Positions 47,865 through 57,185 of a stretch of 64,000 nt of DNA are shown in pieces. The stretch comes from Aquabacterium humicola (GTDB taxonomy: Bacteria; Pseudomonadota; Gammaproteobacteria; Burkholderiales; Burkholderiaceae_C): positions 310,001 through 374,000 of the forward strand of contig NZ_JARGNB010000001.1 in the NCBI RefSeq assembly GCF_030167915.1, read 5' to 3'. The first letter of the stretch is position 1, and each line of letters opens with the position of its first letter. A program made the translations under genes and the position numbers. Under the pieces are notes generated by a model that was given only the letters and a program-made list of their open reading frames with translations, ran no database searches and was not told the origin of the DNA.

Positions 47865-49732
47865 GGCGCTCCCTTCGTCGGCGCACGCGCCAGCGTGGCG
47901 CGGCGGGCGGCCGCGGCCATCGTGTTGCCGCCGATCTGGACGCGGTAGCCGTCGAGCGACAAGTCCCTGCCGGCGAGCGCCCGGTAGCGCGCCATCAGCT
48001 CCGCCGGCGGCGCGGCGGCGAAGAACGCGCCGCGCAGTGCCACGGCGGCATCGGGCTGCAGCGTGCGGTCGCCGAAGCGTTGCACCAGGTCGATGGCCGC
48101 CGCTTCGCGCCACAGCGTGCTCCAGTAGAGCCCGGCGTTGGCGCCGGCCAGGGCATTGAGGCGGCTCGGGTAGTGGCTGCCGGGCTCGTAGGGCAGGCCG
48201 GAGGCGTCTTCCAGCCGGCGCCACAGCGCCATCGGGTCCACCGGGCGCGTCGCGCGCGCCAGCGCGAGGTCGTAGCGCGCCACCGTCAACTGGCGCGAGG
48301 CGGTGATGCCGGCGGCGAAGCTGCGGTTGGCGCGCACCTGCGCGCGCAGCGCCGGCGCGGGTGCGACGCCCTCCGGCAGCAGCGCGAGCGCCTCGTCGCT
48401 GAAGGCCACCTGTTCGAAGAAGGCCCGCTGCAGCTGCTGCCACAGCGGCTGGGCCGGGGCGGCACCCGCGGCCCCGCGCCCGCGGTCCATGGTGAGCAGG
48501 CCGAGCGCGATCGAGAACTCGGCGAAGAGGCGCTCCACCTCGTCCGGCGTCAGCGCGTCGCGATCGAGGTTGGCGACCAGCGCGGCCAGGTGCGCGCCCG
48601 GCTCGCCCGGCACGGGCGGCACGGCGAAGCTCGCGTGGTTGTAGTACTTGCCCTCGCGGGGATGCAGGTCCAGGCACAGCAGGCCGAGCGCCGCATCGGC
48701 GGCGGCGGGGTCGAGCACCTGCAGGCAGTCGACCTCGGCATGCCAGCCGCGGCCGGGTGCCGGCTCGAAGCGCAGCCCGGCCAGCGCGCCGAAGTAGCGC
48801 TGCAGCCACGGCCGCAGCGCGGCCGTGGGGATGCGCGCGGCATCGTCGTCCTCGGCAAGGCCGACCGAGCGCTGGCGCTCGCGTTCGATGTAGTACAGCG
48901 CGTCCCAGCGCCGCAGCCGGCCGTCCTTCGGCGCGTGCTGCTGCTTGTGCCGGCGCAGCGTGTCGATGTCCTGCTGCGCGGCGGCGGCGATGCTGGGTCC
49001 GACGGCCGCCAGGAAGGTTTCGACCTGCGCGCCCGTCGGCAGGCCGAGCGCGGCAGCCGTGCGCTCGTACGCGTCCGCATGGCCGGCGGCCGCGGCGGCC
49101 TGGCGCCGCGTGTCGACGATGCGCGCCAGCGTCGCGATGTTCTCCGCGCCGCCGCGGTTGGCATGCGCGAGGTACATGCGGCGGCGGGCGGCGGCGCTGT
49201 CGACATGGCGCATGAAGACGTAGTAGTCGCCCAGCCCGACGCCGATCGAGACCGTCGCCCCACCGGCGTCTCGCAGTTCGTCGAGCAGCCCGGACGGCAG
49301 GCCGGCGGCTTCGGCCGCGGTGAAGCGCAGGCGCGGCGAGCGCTCGGTGAGCCGGCGCTCGAAGTCGCGCTCGAGCCGGGCGAGCGTGGCCTCGTGGCGG
49401 TCGGCGACGGCAGTGCCGGCGGCAGTGCGTTCGAGCCGCGCGGCGCAGCCGCGTGCGGCCTCGCGCAGCTCGGCTCGTGGATGCACGCTGCGCCACAGCT
49501 CGGCCAGCGCCGCAAGGCGTTCACCGCGCGCACCGCCGCTGCGCGCCACGTCGGCACAGTGGCGCAGCAGCGCATCGCCATCGGCGAAGGCCGCGCCGGA
49601 TTCCTCGGTCGCCGCCACCGCGCTGGTCGCGGTCAGCACGCCGGCGGCGGCCAGCGCGCACAGCAGCGTGCCCAGCGCCAGCGCCGCGGCGCGACGCCAG
49701 GCCCGTTCGAGCCGGCTGTCGGTGGCGTCCAT
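47861..49732 (-). CDS. Exported M3-peptidase homologue lacking the zinc site
   Basis: A 623-residue protein with an N-terminal signal or anchor segment (about 15-40) and the all-helical M3 oligopeptidase fold. The canonical active-site segment of the family is DEVxTLFHEFGHxLHHL; here it is DEVERLFAEFSIALGLL near residue 415. Both zinc histidines are replaced (His to Ala and His to Ile), while the Glu remains. Upstream LCLDLHPREGKYYNHASF still follows the M3 pattern. It is thus probably a catalytically dead peptide-binding protein. It is coupled by ATGA to the S41 protease gene and 34 bp from the Nudix-like gene. Confidence 0.82.
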   Translation of the reverse strand: MDATDSRLERAWRRAAALALGTLLCALAAAGVLTATSAVAATEESGAAFADGDALLRHCADVARSGGARGERLAALAELWRSVHPRAELREAARGCAARLERTAAGTAVADRHEATLARLERDFERRLTERSPRLRFTAAEAAGLPSGLLDELRDAGGATVSIGVGLGDYYVFMRHVDSAAARRRMYLAHANRGGAENIATLARIVDTRRQAAAAAGHADAYERTAAALGLPTGAQVETFLAAVGPSIAAAAQQDIDTLRRHKQQHAPKDGRLRRWDALYYIERERQRSVGLAEDDDAARIPTAALRPWLQRYFGALAGLRFEPAPGRGWHAEVDCLQVLDPAAADAALGLLCLDLHPREGKYYNHASFAVPPVPGEPGAHLAALVANLDRDALTPDEVERLFAEFSIALGLLTMDRGRGAAGAAPAQPLWQQLQRAFFEQVAFSDEALALLPEGVAPAPALRAQVRANRSFAAGITASRQLTVARYDLALARATRPVDPMALWRRLEDASGLPYEPGSHYPSRLNALAGANAGLYWSTLWREAAAIDLVQRFGDRTLQPDAAVALRGAFFAAAPPAELMARYRALAGRDLSLDGYRVQIGGNTMAAAARRATLARAPTKGAP

Positions 49733-49766
49733 CGCCGCGGCCTCGCCTGGCGTCCGTGCCCGCGTT

Positions 49767-50198
49767 CTAGCGCGGCGCCGCGAACGCCGCCATGCGGCGG
49801 GCCAGGCTGTGTTCCCAGCGCCGGTGCGCGAACTCGGCGGCGTCGGGCAGCTCGTGCTCGGCGCACCAGCGCCATTCGGCGATGCCCTCGCGCGGCCGCG
49901 GGTCGTGCGCGACGTCACCGACGTAGTGCACGCAGACATGCCAGTTGCGCTCGCCGACGGAGAACGACTCGACGTCCATCACGCGCAGCGTCACGTCGTC
50001 GAAGCCCAGGCGCGCAAGCGCCTGCTGCGCGACCTCGAACGGCTCGTCACCATAGCCGGCTTCGGGGGCCGGGATCCACCAGCCCGGCTTGTCCGGGTTC
50101 GGCGGCGTCTCGTAGCGCACGATCAGCAGCCGGCCCGCGTTGCGCACGCCGACGTAGCTGATCAGCTTCAGCAGGCCTTGAGAGGTCTCGATCGCCAT
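49767..50198 (-). CDS. Nudix-fold protein with degenerate Nudix box
   Basis: A 143-residue protein. The N-terminal strands (GLLKLISYVGVRNAGRLLIV) and the tail with EWRWCAEHELPDA look Nudix-like. The Nudix box pattern Gx5Ex7REUxEExGU reads GYGDEPFEVAQQALARLGF, so RE and EE, which bind the catalytic metal, are lost. It probably does not hydrolyse nucleoside diphosphates and may sense or bind a ligand. No signal peptide. ATG 50198 is chosen over a TTG/ATG frame start at 50261. It lies 22 bp after the di-haem gene. Confidence 0.72.
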   Translation of the reverse strand: MAIETSQGLLKLISYVGVRNAGRLLIVRYETPPNPDKPGWWIPAPEAGYGDEPFEVAQQALARLGFDDVTLRVMDVESFSVGERNWHVCVHYVGDVAHDPRPREGIAEWRWCAEHELPDAAEFAHRRWEHSLARRMAAFAAPR

Positions 50199-50220
50199 GG
50201 TGGGGTTCCCTTCGTCGCCT

Positions 50221-51381
50221 TCAGAGGCTGTTGAGATAACGCAGCAGATGATCGACGTCAAGAGGCGCCAGCGCCTTGAAGCGCTCGACCGAGCGCGCCG
50301 CCTCGCCGCCGTGCATCAGGATGGCGTCGGTGATCGTCGCGGCGCGGCCGTCGTGCAGGTAGGGTGGGCCGCTGGCGTTCAGGCCCCACAGCGGCGGCGT
50401 GCGAAAGCGCGCCGGGCCGACGCCGCCCTCGTCGACCGGCTCGGCGAGCGCCGGGCCCATGTCGTGCAGCAGCAGGTCGGTGTGGGCGACAACGCGCCGG
50501 CCCGTCAGCAGCGGCACCGCCGAGCGCCCGGTGCGCAGCGCCGGCACATGGCAGGCGGTGCAGCGCAGGTCGTCCATCAGCGCGCGGCCGCGTTCGACGT
50601 CGCCGCGCGGCGTCAGCGGCGGTGCCGCGAGCAGGCGCAGGAACTGCGACGTGCCGGCGACCACGGCGCGTCCGATCTCCGGCTTGGCCGACGTCGCGTA
50701 GGCTCGCGTATCGAGGCCGATCTCGGCATGGAAGGCGGCGGCGACGAAGTCGTCGATGCCGGCGAAGCGGGCCTTCCAGCCGAAGCGCCCGACGCGGCCA
50801 TCGGCGGTGCGGCCGGGGCGGCCGCGCACGCCGTCGGGATCGTCGCGCTGCAGCCGCGCCAGCGCCTCGATGTCGGCGTCGCTGACCGCTTCGAGCATGC
50901 CGAGCCCGAACAGCGACTGCGGCTTGCGCATCACCGCATCCGGCGGACGGGGCAGCGCCTGCACGGCGCCGTCGGGCCCCAGCGCGAAGCGCGGGCAGCC
51001 GTGGCCGCCGACGCGGTCGGTGCACGAGGGCGCGTGCACGACGAAGCGGTCGGGCGCGAACTCGTTGCCACCCGGCAGCGGGTTGTGGTGGCAAGTCATG
51101 CAGGCATCGGCATTGAAGCGCGGGCCGAGGCCGTCGGCCGGCTTCCACAACTTCGAGAACAGCACCTGCCCGTGCTCGAAGGCGCGCAGCTGCGCCGGCG
51201 TCAGCCCCGGCACGGGCGTGCCGGGGTACTGGTTGCGCAGCGTCTGGTCGTCGGGCATCGCCGATGGCGCCTGCGCCGACGGGGCCAGCGGCGACAGCAG
51301 CGCCAGTGCCAGCAGCCCGCGCCCCCAGCGCGCCCGGACGGGCGGGACGACACGTCGGCGCAGGGAGGGGACGCGGATCAT
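50221..51381 (-). CDS. Di-haem oxidoreductase, DUF1111/DHOR type
   Basis: A 386-residue exported c-type cytochrome. A signal peptide (LLALALLSPLAPSAQA) precedes two haem motifs: CMTCHH near residue 94 and CTACHV near 276. The sequence around them (FNADACMTCHHNPLPGG, RTPPLWGLNASGPPYLHDGR) matches the di-haem oxidoreductase/peroxidase family related to MauG. The HDGRAATI block near the C-terminus is characteristic. The substrate is unknown; relatives occur with imelysins or peroxidases. It is 10 bp downstream of the beta-propeller gene and opens into the Nudix-like gene. Confidence 0.88.
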   Translation of the reverse strand: MIRVPSLRRRVVPPVRARWGRGLLALALLSPLAPSAQAPSAMPDDQTLRNQYPGTPVPGLTPAQLRAFEHGQVLFSKLWKPADGLGPRFNADACMTCHHNPLPGGNEFAPDRFVVHAPSCTDRVGGHGCPRFALGPDGAVQALPRPPDAVMRKPQSLFGLGMLEAVSDADIEALARLQRDDPDGVRGRPGRTADGRVGRFGWKARFAGIDDFVAAAFHAEIGLDTRAYATSAKPEIGRAVVAGTSQFLRLLAAPPLTPRGDVERGRALMDDLRCTACHVPALRTGRSAVPLLTGRRVVAHTDLLLHDMGPALAEPVDEGGVGPARFRTPPLWGLNASGPPYLHDGRAATITDAILMHGGEAARSVERFKALAPLDVDHLLRYLNSL

Positions 51382-51391
51382 GGCAGCGCGC

Positions 51392-52477
51392 TCAGGCGGG
51401 CTTGCGCAGGAAGGTGATGCCGTACGGCGCCTTGCCGACCTTGATCGAGCGCAGCGTCTCGCCGCTGGCCGCGTCGGTGACGTTGACGGTGTTGTTCGCC
51501 AGGTCGGTCCAGACGATCAGCCGGCCGTCTTCGCTCATCGCGACGTTCTTCGAGCGCGCCGCGGTCTGCTGCGGGTCCTGGCGCGGCGTGGTGGCGTCGT
51601 TGCGCGTTGCAGCGGCCTTGTCGCTGGCGGCGACCTTCAGCGTGCCGCCGACGTAGTGGCGCGCGGTTTCCTTGAACGCGACCGCGTCGATCGTCGACAG
51701 CTCGTGCGAGCTGAAGTTGGCGACGCCCAGCACCTTGCCGTCGCGCGAGATGCCCAGGCCCCACGGCGCCTTGCCGACGGCCAGCGTGCCGGTGGTGCTC
51801 ATCGACTTCAGGTCGACGCGCGACACCGAGGCCGAGCCGAAGTTGGTGACGTAGGCCACCGACTGTCCCGGCGCGACGGCGACGGTATAGGGCAGCACGC
51901 CGACCGCGGTCTTGGCGACTTCCTTGCCGCTGTCGAGGTCGACGAACGAGACGGTGTTCTCACCCCAGTTGGTGATCACCGCGCGCTTGTCGTCGGCGTA
52001 GAGCTGCGTGCCGTAGGGGATCGCGCCGACCTTGATCGTGCGCGTCTGCTTCGAGGTCTTCAGGTCGATCATCGACACGGTGGCATCGCCGGAATTGGCG
52101 ACGACCATGAAGCGGCCGTCACGCGACATCGCCATGTCGCGCGGGCTGAAGCCGACCGGGATGCGGTGCGACTCGAGCATCGCCTGCACGTCGATCACCG
52201 AGATGTCCGACGCCGCCGAATTGCTGACGTAGGCGGTGCGGCCCGTCGGGTCGAGCTTCACGTCGTAGGGCTTGGCACCGACCTTGATCTCGCTGAGCTG
52301 GTGCCCCGAGTCGAGGTCGACCACCGACACCGTGTCGTCGCCCCAGTTGGTGATCAGGACGATCGCGTTCTTGAGTACCGCCGGGCCGCTGCCGGCGACT
52401 GCCGTGGTGCTGCTGCCGATGGCCGCCGCGGCGGCGACAGCGGTCGCGAGCATCGTCACTCGGATCTTTGCGTTCAT
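51392..52477 (-). CDS. YncE-like beta-propeller protein
   Basis: A 361-residue exported protein. A signal peptide ends at AVA-GSG. About seven YVTN/NHL-type blades follow, each with a pattern like VITNWGENTVSFVDLDSGKE and a following AKPYDVKLDPTGRTAYVSN strand set. A Lys/Thr/Gln-rich insertion (about 285-315) interrupts one blade. ATG 52477 follows TGGGAG. Such propellers often accompany periplasmic redox enzymes; here the next gene is a di-haem oxidoreductase. It leads a five-gene minus-strand operon. Confidence 0.88.
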   Translation of the reverse strand: MNAKIRVTMLATAVAAAAAIGSSTTAVAGSGPAVLKNAIVLITNWGDDTVSVVDLDSGHQLSEIKVGAKPYDVKLDPTGRTAYVSNSAASDISVIDVQAMLESHRIPVGFSPRDMAMSRDGRFMVVANSGDATVSMIDLKTSKQTRTIKVGAIPYGTQLYADDKRAVITNWGENTVSFVDLDSGKEVAKTAVGVLPYTVAVAPGQSVAYVTNFGSASVSRVDLKSMSTTGTLAVGKAPWGLGISRDGKVLGVANFSSHELSTIDAVAFKETARHYVGGTLKVAASDKAAATRNDATTPRQDPQQTAARSKNVAMSEDGRLIVWTDLANNTVNVTDAASGETLRSIKVGKAPYGITFLRKPA

Positions 52478-52841
52478 GCATGGCTCCCACAAAGTCGACA
52501 AGGAACCCGGCCATGGCGGCGCGTGCGGCCGCATGCCGCAGGCGAGCGCGAAGCGATGATCTCGTTGGTCTCGGTGTGCGCCGGTGGCCAGGACATGGCA
52601 TGGCGCCGGCCGCACAAGGCCGGCGTCCCGCGCGATCCCGGCCTCCGGACAGCCCGAAACGCTTGGCCCGCGCAGTCTTTGTGCGCTGCACCGCGAATGC
52701 CATCCCTAGGGCATGGAAGTAACAGCGGTAGGGCGCGGGTTGACGAAACGCAATCTGGCGCCTAACGCCTGAATGCGTGGTGTCAGCGATGCGGCTGTGC
52801 GCACGCCCGATGCACCGATCGGGGGCGCGCTTAGTGGGAAG
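52478..52841. other. 364-bp non-coding region upstream of the propeller operon
   Basis: No convincing gene is present. It separates the propeller operon from the 3' end of the Anbu gene on the same strand. It holds a CCCTAGGG-centred motif (52704-52716) and a GCCGGC-rich inverted stretch around 52605-52630. It should contain the promoter of the propeller operon. Confidence 0.6.
52704..52716 (-). promoter_or_regulatory. Candidate operator CCCTAGGGCATGG
   Basis: An 8-bp palindrome CCCTAGGG extended by CATGG, within ATGCCATCCCTAGGGCATGG. The 10-mer CTAGGGCATG recurs upstream of the formate dehydrogenase genes at 61030. Read in gene direction, both carry CATGCCCT. Confidence 0.45.
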
Positions 52842-53669
52842 TCAGACGATGCGTTCGCCCGGATGGGTGATCTTGCGCATCGGCTCATAACGCGTGGAAG
52901 GCGCGAGCAGCGGGTGTTCGGTGTCGCCGCCGTCCCAGCGCGGATCGTCGATGCCCTCGAACACCTCGCGCAGGCGCTGGCCCCAGGTGCTGTGGATCAT
53001 CTGGAAGTACGGGTTGCGGTCGTCGATGCAGACATGCTCGTCGGCCTGCAGCGCGCCTTCGCGGTAGACCAGCAGGTCCAGTGGCAGGCCGACGGAGAGG
53101 TTGGACTTCAGCGTCGAGTCCATCGACACCAGCGCGCACTTGGCGGCTTCGTCCAGCGGCGTGGTCGGCGTCAGCACGCGGTCGAGGATCGGCTTGCCGT
53201 ACTTGCTTTCGCCGATCTGGAAGAAGCAGGTCTCGCGCGTGGCCTCGATGAAGTTGCCGGCCGAATAGACCAGGAACATCCGCATCGCCTCGCCCTTGAT
53301 CTGGCCGCCGAAGATCATCGACGCGTTGAAGTCGACGCCGGTGGCCTTCAGCGACGGGCCGTCCTGCTCGTAGACGCGGCGCACCGCGGCGCCGAGCACG
53401 CGCGTGGCGTCGAACATGCTCTCGGCGTTCCAGATCGTCAGCCCCGGCATCTCGGGGCCGCGGTCGATCTTCTCGACCTGCAGGATCTCGCGCACCGACT
53501 GGCTGATGCTCAGGTTGCCGGCCGACAGCATCACCATGAAGCGGTCGCCCGGCTTCTCGTAGATCATCATCTTGCGGTAGGTGCTGATCTGGTCCATGCC
53601 GGCGTTGGTGCGCGAATCGGACAGGAACACCAGCCCGGCGTTGAGGCGGATGCCGATGCAATAGGTCAT
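52842..53669 (-). CDS. Proteasome-related peptidase Anbu
   Basis: A 275-residue Ntn-hydrolase of the Anbu (ancestral beta subunit) family, related to HslV and 20S beta subunits. After Met removal Thr2 ([20 protein letters not shown]) is the expected nucleophile. Further blocks are [19 protein letters not shown] and [19 protein letters not shown]. Family members form open-ring spirals and lack a known unfoldase partner. The usual companions (transglutaminase, alpha-E and ATP-grasp proteins) are absent here. Instead the ATG overlaps the mutS stop as ATGA. Confidence 0.9.
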   Translation of the reverse strand: MTYCIGIRLNAGLVFLSDSRTNAGMDQISTYRKMMIYEKPGDRFMVMLSAGNLSISQSVREILQVEKIDRGPEMPGLTIWNAESMFDATRVLGAAVRRVYEQDGPSLKATGVDFNASMIFGGQIKGEAMRMFLVYSAGNFIEATRETCFFQIGESKYGKPILDRVLTPTTPLDEAAKCALVSMDSTLKSNLSVGLPLDLLVYREGALQADEHVCIDDRNPYFQMIHSTWGQRLREVFEGIDDPRWDGGDTEHPLLAPSTRYEPMRKITHPGERIV

Positions 53670-56305
53670 GGGGCGAGCTCTTCCTTCTGCAGCGATTTGA
53701 GGCGGTACAGCGCGTCCAGCGCTTCGCGTGGCGTCAGCGCGTCGGGATCGATCGCCGCCAGCGCGGCATCGATCGGCGAGGGTTCCGGTGCCGCGGCGGG
53801 GGCGTGTGGGGCGGCGAACAGGTCGACCTGTGCGTCGCCGCGCAGCGCCTGCGCTTCGAGCGCCTCCAGCGTCGCGCGCGCCTGGCGCAGCAGCGTGGCC
53901 GGCATGCCGGCCAGCCGCGCCACCTGCACGCCGTAGCTGCGGCTCGCGGGGCCGGCTTCGATGGCATGCAGGAAGACGATGTCGTGGCCGCTCTCGACCG
54001 CCGAGACGTGCACGTTCAGCGCGCGCTCGTGGCGGGCCGGGAACTCGGTCAGCTCGAAGTAGTGCGTGGCGAACAAGGTGAACGCGCGGTTGCGGTCGTG
54101 CAGATGGGCGGCGATCGCGCCCGCCAGGGCCAGGCCGTCGAAGGTGCTGGTGCCGCGGCCGATCTCGTCCATCAGCACCAGCGACTGCTCGGTGGCGCCG
54201 TGCACGATCGCCGCCGCTTCAGTCATCTCGAGCATGAAGGTCGACTGGGCGTTGGCCAGGTCGTCCGCCGCGCCGATGCGGGTGTGGATGGCGTCGATCG
54301 GCCCGAGCCGGCAGGCGCTGGCCGGCACGTACGAGCCGATCGAGGCCAGCAGCACGATCAGCGCGACCTGGCGCATGTAGGTGCTCTTGCCGCCCATGTT
54401 CGGGCCGGTGATCACCAGCATGCGTGTGCGCGCATCGAGCCGGCAGTCGTTGGCGATGAAGTCGGCGCCCTGGCCGTTTCCGCCGCTCTCGGCGAGCCGC
54501 GCCTGCACCACCGGATGCCGGCCCTGGTCGATGTCGATGCAGGGATGGCCGACGAACTGCGGCCGGCACCACTGCAGCGTGCTCGCGCGCTCGGCGAGCG
54601 CGGCCAGCGCATCGAGCGCGGCCAATGAACGCGCGAGGGCGCCGAGCGCCGGCAGGAAGTCCTGCAGCGCATCGAGCAGCTGCTCGTACAGCCACTTCTC
54701 GCGCGCCAGCGAGCGTTCCTGCGCCGACAGCGCCTTGTCCTCGAAGGCCTTCAGCTCCGGCGTGATGAAGCGCTCGGCGTTCTTCAGCGTCTGCCGGCGC
54801 TGGTAGTCCGAGGGCACGCGGTCGAGGCCGGACATGGTGACCTCGATGTAGAAGCCGTGCACGCGGTTGTACTGCACGCGCAGGTTGCCGATGCCGGTGC
54901 GGGCCCGTTCGCGCGCTTCCAGGTCGACCAGGAAGGCATCGCAGTTCTGCGCGATGCCGCGCAACTCGTCGAGCTCGGCATCGAAGCCGGGCGCAATCAC
55001 GCCGCCGTCGCGCAGCAGCACCGCGGGTTCCTCGGCGATGCAGCGCTGCAGCAGCGCCGCCAGCTGCGGCGGCGGGCTCATCGCGGCTTGCAGGCGGTCC
55101 AGCAGCACGCCGGCACCGGGGCCGCGCGGCGCGGCGGCGCCCAGCGCGGGCAGGGCCCGCAGCGTCGCGCGCAGGCCCGCGAGCTCGCGCGGCCGCACCT
55201 GGCGCAGCGCGACGCGCGCGGTGATGCGCTCGACGTCGCTGACCTGGCGCAGCGCATCGCGCAGCGGCTCGAAGCCGGCGGCGATCAGCGCGGCGAGCGC
55301 ATCGTGGCGCTCGATCGCCGTCGCCCGATCGCGCAGCGGATGCGTCAGCCAGTGGCGCAGCGCGCGGCTGCCCATGCCGGTCCGGCAGGTGTCGATCAGC
55401 GACAGCAGCGTCGGCGCGTCCTCGCCGCGCAGCGTCTGCGTCAGCTCCAGGTTGCGGTGCGTGGCCGGCGGCAATTCGATCAGCTCGTTGGCCCGTTCGG
55501 CCGCCAGGCTCGTCACGTGCGCCAGCGCCTGGCCCTGCGTGTGCTCGGCGAAGGCCAGCAGCGCGGCGGCCGCGGCCTGCGCGACGGGCAGGTCCTGCGC
55601 ATGGAAGGCCTGCAGCGACTGCACGCGCAGCAGCGTGGTCAGCTTGCGCAGGCCGAGCGCGGTGTCGAACTGCCAGTCGGGCCGCGCGGTGCGGGCCGCG
55701 CGGTGCTGCAGCAGCGCCGGCGGCAGTGCGTTGGCGGCTTCCTTCTGCGGCAGCAGCACTTCGGCGGGGTCCAGCCGGGCCAGCCAGCCCGCCAGCTCCT
55801 TCTCGCCGCACTCGGTGACGCCCAGGCGCCCGCTCGACAGGCCCAGCCAGGCCAGGCCCCAGGTGGCGCGCTGCTTCATAGCCGCCAGCAGCAGCGTATC
55901 GGCGCGTTCGTCAAGCAGCTCGGTGTCGGTGACCGTGCCCGGCGTCACCACGCGCACCACCTTGCGCTCGACCGGCCCCTTGGCGGTCGCGACGTCGCCG
56001 ACCTGCTCGGCCAGCGCCACCGCCTCGCCCAGCTTGATCAGCCGCGCCAGGTAGTTCTCGACCGAATGCACCGGCACGCCCGCCATCACCACCGGCTCGC
56101 CGCCGCTCTGGCCGCGGCTGGTCAGCGTGATGTCGAGCAGCCGGTTGCCCTTGCGCGCGTCGTCGTAGAACAGCTCGTAGAAGTCGCCCATCCGGTAGAA
56201 GACGAGCGTATCGGGGTAGTCGGCCTTGATGCGCAGGTACTGCTGCATCATCGGCGTGTGCGACTCGATGCCTTCGAGAAAGCGCGAGGCTGCGGTGGTG
56301 GTCAT
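53666..56305 (-). CDS. mutS: DNA mismatch repair protein MutS
   Basis: An 879-residue mismatch-recognition ATPase. The mispair-binding motif F-x-E is MGDFYELF (Phe42, Glu44). Connector, lever and clamp domains follow, then the ATPase with GPNMGGKST at 634-642, [14 protein letters not shown] and [12 protein letters not shown]-terminal tetramerisation region ends at [18 protein letters not shown]. The frame reaches GTG 56395, but ATG 56305 gives the family start. The stop overlaps the Anbu start, so this repair gene is co-translated with a protease. Confidence 0.98.
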   Translation of the reverse strand: MTTTAASRFLEGIESHTPMMQQYLRIKADYPDTLVFYRMGDFYELFYDDARKGNRLLDITLTSRGQSGGEPVVMAGVPVHSVENYLARLIKLGEAVALAEQVGDVATAKGPVERKVVRVVTPGTVTDTELLDERADTLLLAAMKQRATWGLAWLGLSSGRLGVTECGEKELAGWLARLDPAEVLLPQKEAANALPPALLQHRAARTARPDWQFDTALGLRKLTTLLRVQSLQAFHAQDLPVAQAAAAALLAFAEHTQGQALAHVTSLAAERANELIELPPATHRNLELTQTLRGEDAPTLLSLIDTCRTGMGSRALRHWLTHPLRDRATAIERHDALAALIAAGFEPLRDALRQVSDVERITARVALRQVRPRELAGLRATLRALPALGAAAPRGPGAGVLLDRLQAAMSPPPQLAALLQRCIAEEPAVLLRDGGVIAPGFDAELDELRGIAQNCDAFLVDLEARERARTGIGNLRVQYNRVHGFYIEVTMSGLDRVPSDYQRRQTLKNAERFITPELKAFEDKALSAQERSLAREKWLYEQLLDALQDFLPALGALARSLAALDALAALAERASTLQWCRPQFVGHPCIDIDQGRHPVVQARLAESGGNGQGADFIANDCRLDARTRMLVITGPNMGGKSTYMRQVALIVLLASIGSYVPASACRLGPIDAIHTRIGAADDLANAQSTFMLEMTEAAAIVHGATEQSLVLMDEIGRGTSTFDGLALAGAIAAHLHDRNRAFTLFATHYFELTEFPARHERALNVHVSAVESGHDIVFLHAIEAGPASRSYGVQVARLAGMPATLLRQARATLEALEAQALRGDAQVDLFAAPHAPAAAPEPSPIDAALAAIDPDALTPREALDALYRLKSLQKEELAP

Positions 56306-56451
56306 GGGGAGCGAGGCGGCCCTTGGCGAGCGAAGGCTCGTGTCACGGCGGGGGAATCCGCAGCGGGAAGGCGCTGCTTGTGGCGCCATTTTCACTCGGC
56401 GCGCGGGCCGGCCCGGCTGGGGTCGGCTTCGTCGGCAGAATGGCGGGCGAC

Positions 56452-57099
56452 ATGGCCTATCTCGATCTCCAGCGCTGGGCGCGGCGCGACGCCTTCGAAT
56501 TCTTCCGCGGCTTCGACAAGCCCTACTTCAACGTCTGCGTGCGGCTCGACGTGGCCGCGCTGAAGGCCGCCGCGGCGGCGCGGGGCGTCGGCAGCTTCAC
56601 GCTGGCCTACCACTTCATCGCGCTGCGCCTGGCCAACCTGCACGAGCCCTTCCGCTACCGCCTCGAAGGCGGCCGCGTGCGTGTGCATGAGGTCGTGCAC
56701 GGGGGCGCCACGGTGCTGCGCGAGGACGACAGCTTCGGCTTCGCCTACCTCGACCACGCCGCCGACTACGAGACCTTCGCGCGCAGCGGCGCCGAGGCGA
56801 TGGCGCAGGCCCGGTCCCGGCAGGCGGCGTTCGAGCCACGGCTGGACGCCACCGACGTGATCCACACGACGACGCTGCCGCTGATCCCCTTCACCAGCTT
56901 CTCGCATGCCCGCAACTGGGGGCGCGAGGACTCGGTGCCCAAGCTGGCGTTCGGCCGCGCGGACCACGACGGGCCGCACCTGTGGATGCCCTTCTCGGTC
57001 GAAGTGCACCACGCGCTGATGGATGGTCTGCACGTGGGCCGCTACATCCAGGCGTTCGAGGCCGCGCTGCGCGAGCCGGCGAGCTGGCTGGACGCGTAG
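56452..57099 (+). CDS. CatA-like chloramphenicol acetyltransferase-fold protein
   Basis: A 215-residue acetyl-CoA-dependent acyltransferase of the CAT fold. The catalytic motif is preserved as [20 protein letters not shown] near residue 185, against HHAVxDGxH in classical enzymes. The substrate-pocket block [20 protein letters not shown] is near the N-terminus. Chromosomal CatA-like proteins often acetylate unknown substrates, so resistance must not be assumed. ATG 56452 is chosen over in-frame ATGs at 56323 and 56440. It is divergent from mutS. Confidence 0.85.
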   Translation: MAYLDLQRWARRDAFEFFRGFDKPYFNVCVRLDVAALKAAAAARGVGSFTLAYHFIALRLANLHEPFRYRLEGGRVRVHEVVHGGATVLREDDSFGFAYLDHAADYETFARSGAEAMAQARSRQAAFEPRLDATDVIHTTTLPLIPFTSFSHARNWGREDSVPKLAFGRADHDGPHLWMPFSVEVHHALMDGLHVGRYIQAFEAALREPASWLDA

Positions 57100-57171
57100 G
57101 CGGGCCCGGCCGTGGCCCCGGACGCGGACCAGGCCCCCTGGGTGGCACCGATGCGGCCGGCACCGGAAGTC

Positions 57172-57179
57172 CCTAGACT
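57172..57179 (+). promoter_or_regulatory. -10 element TAGACT ahead of the formate dehydrogenase accessory genes
   Basis: CCTAGACT ends 6 bases before ATG 57186. As with queG, a transcript from it would be nearly leaderless. It is the only promoter-like element between the acetyltransferase gene and DUF3305. Confidence 0.4.
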
Positions 57180-57185
57180 TTGCCG

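Noticed and set aside
52842-53669. HslV protease subunit
   Set aside because: Length and the MTYCIG start match Anbu, not HslV, and no hslU is adjacent.
54857-56563. A 568-codon plus-strand frame antisense to mutS
   Set aside because: No recognisable domain and skewed composition. mutS on the opposite strand is complete.
56452-57099. Chloramphenicol resistance gene
   Set aside because: The fold and catalytic His motif fit, but chromosomal CatA-like proteins are common without resistance, and there is no mobile context.
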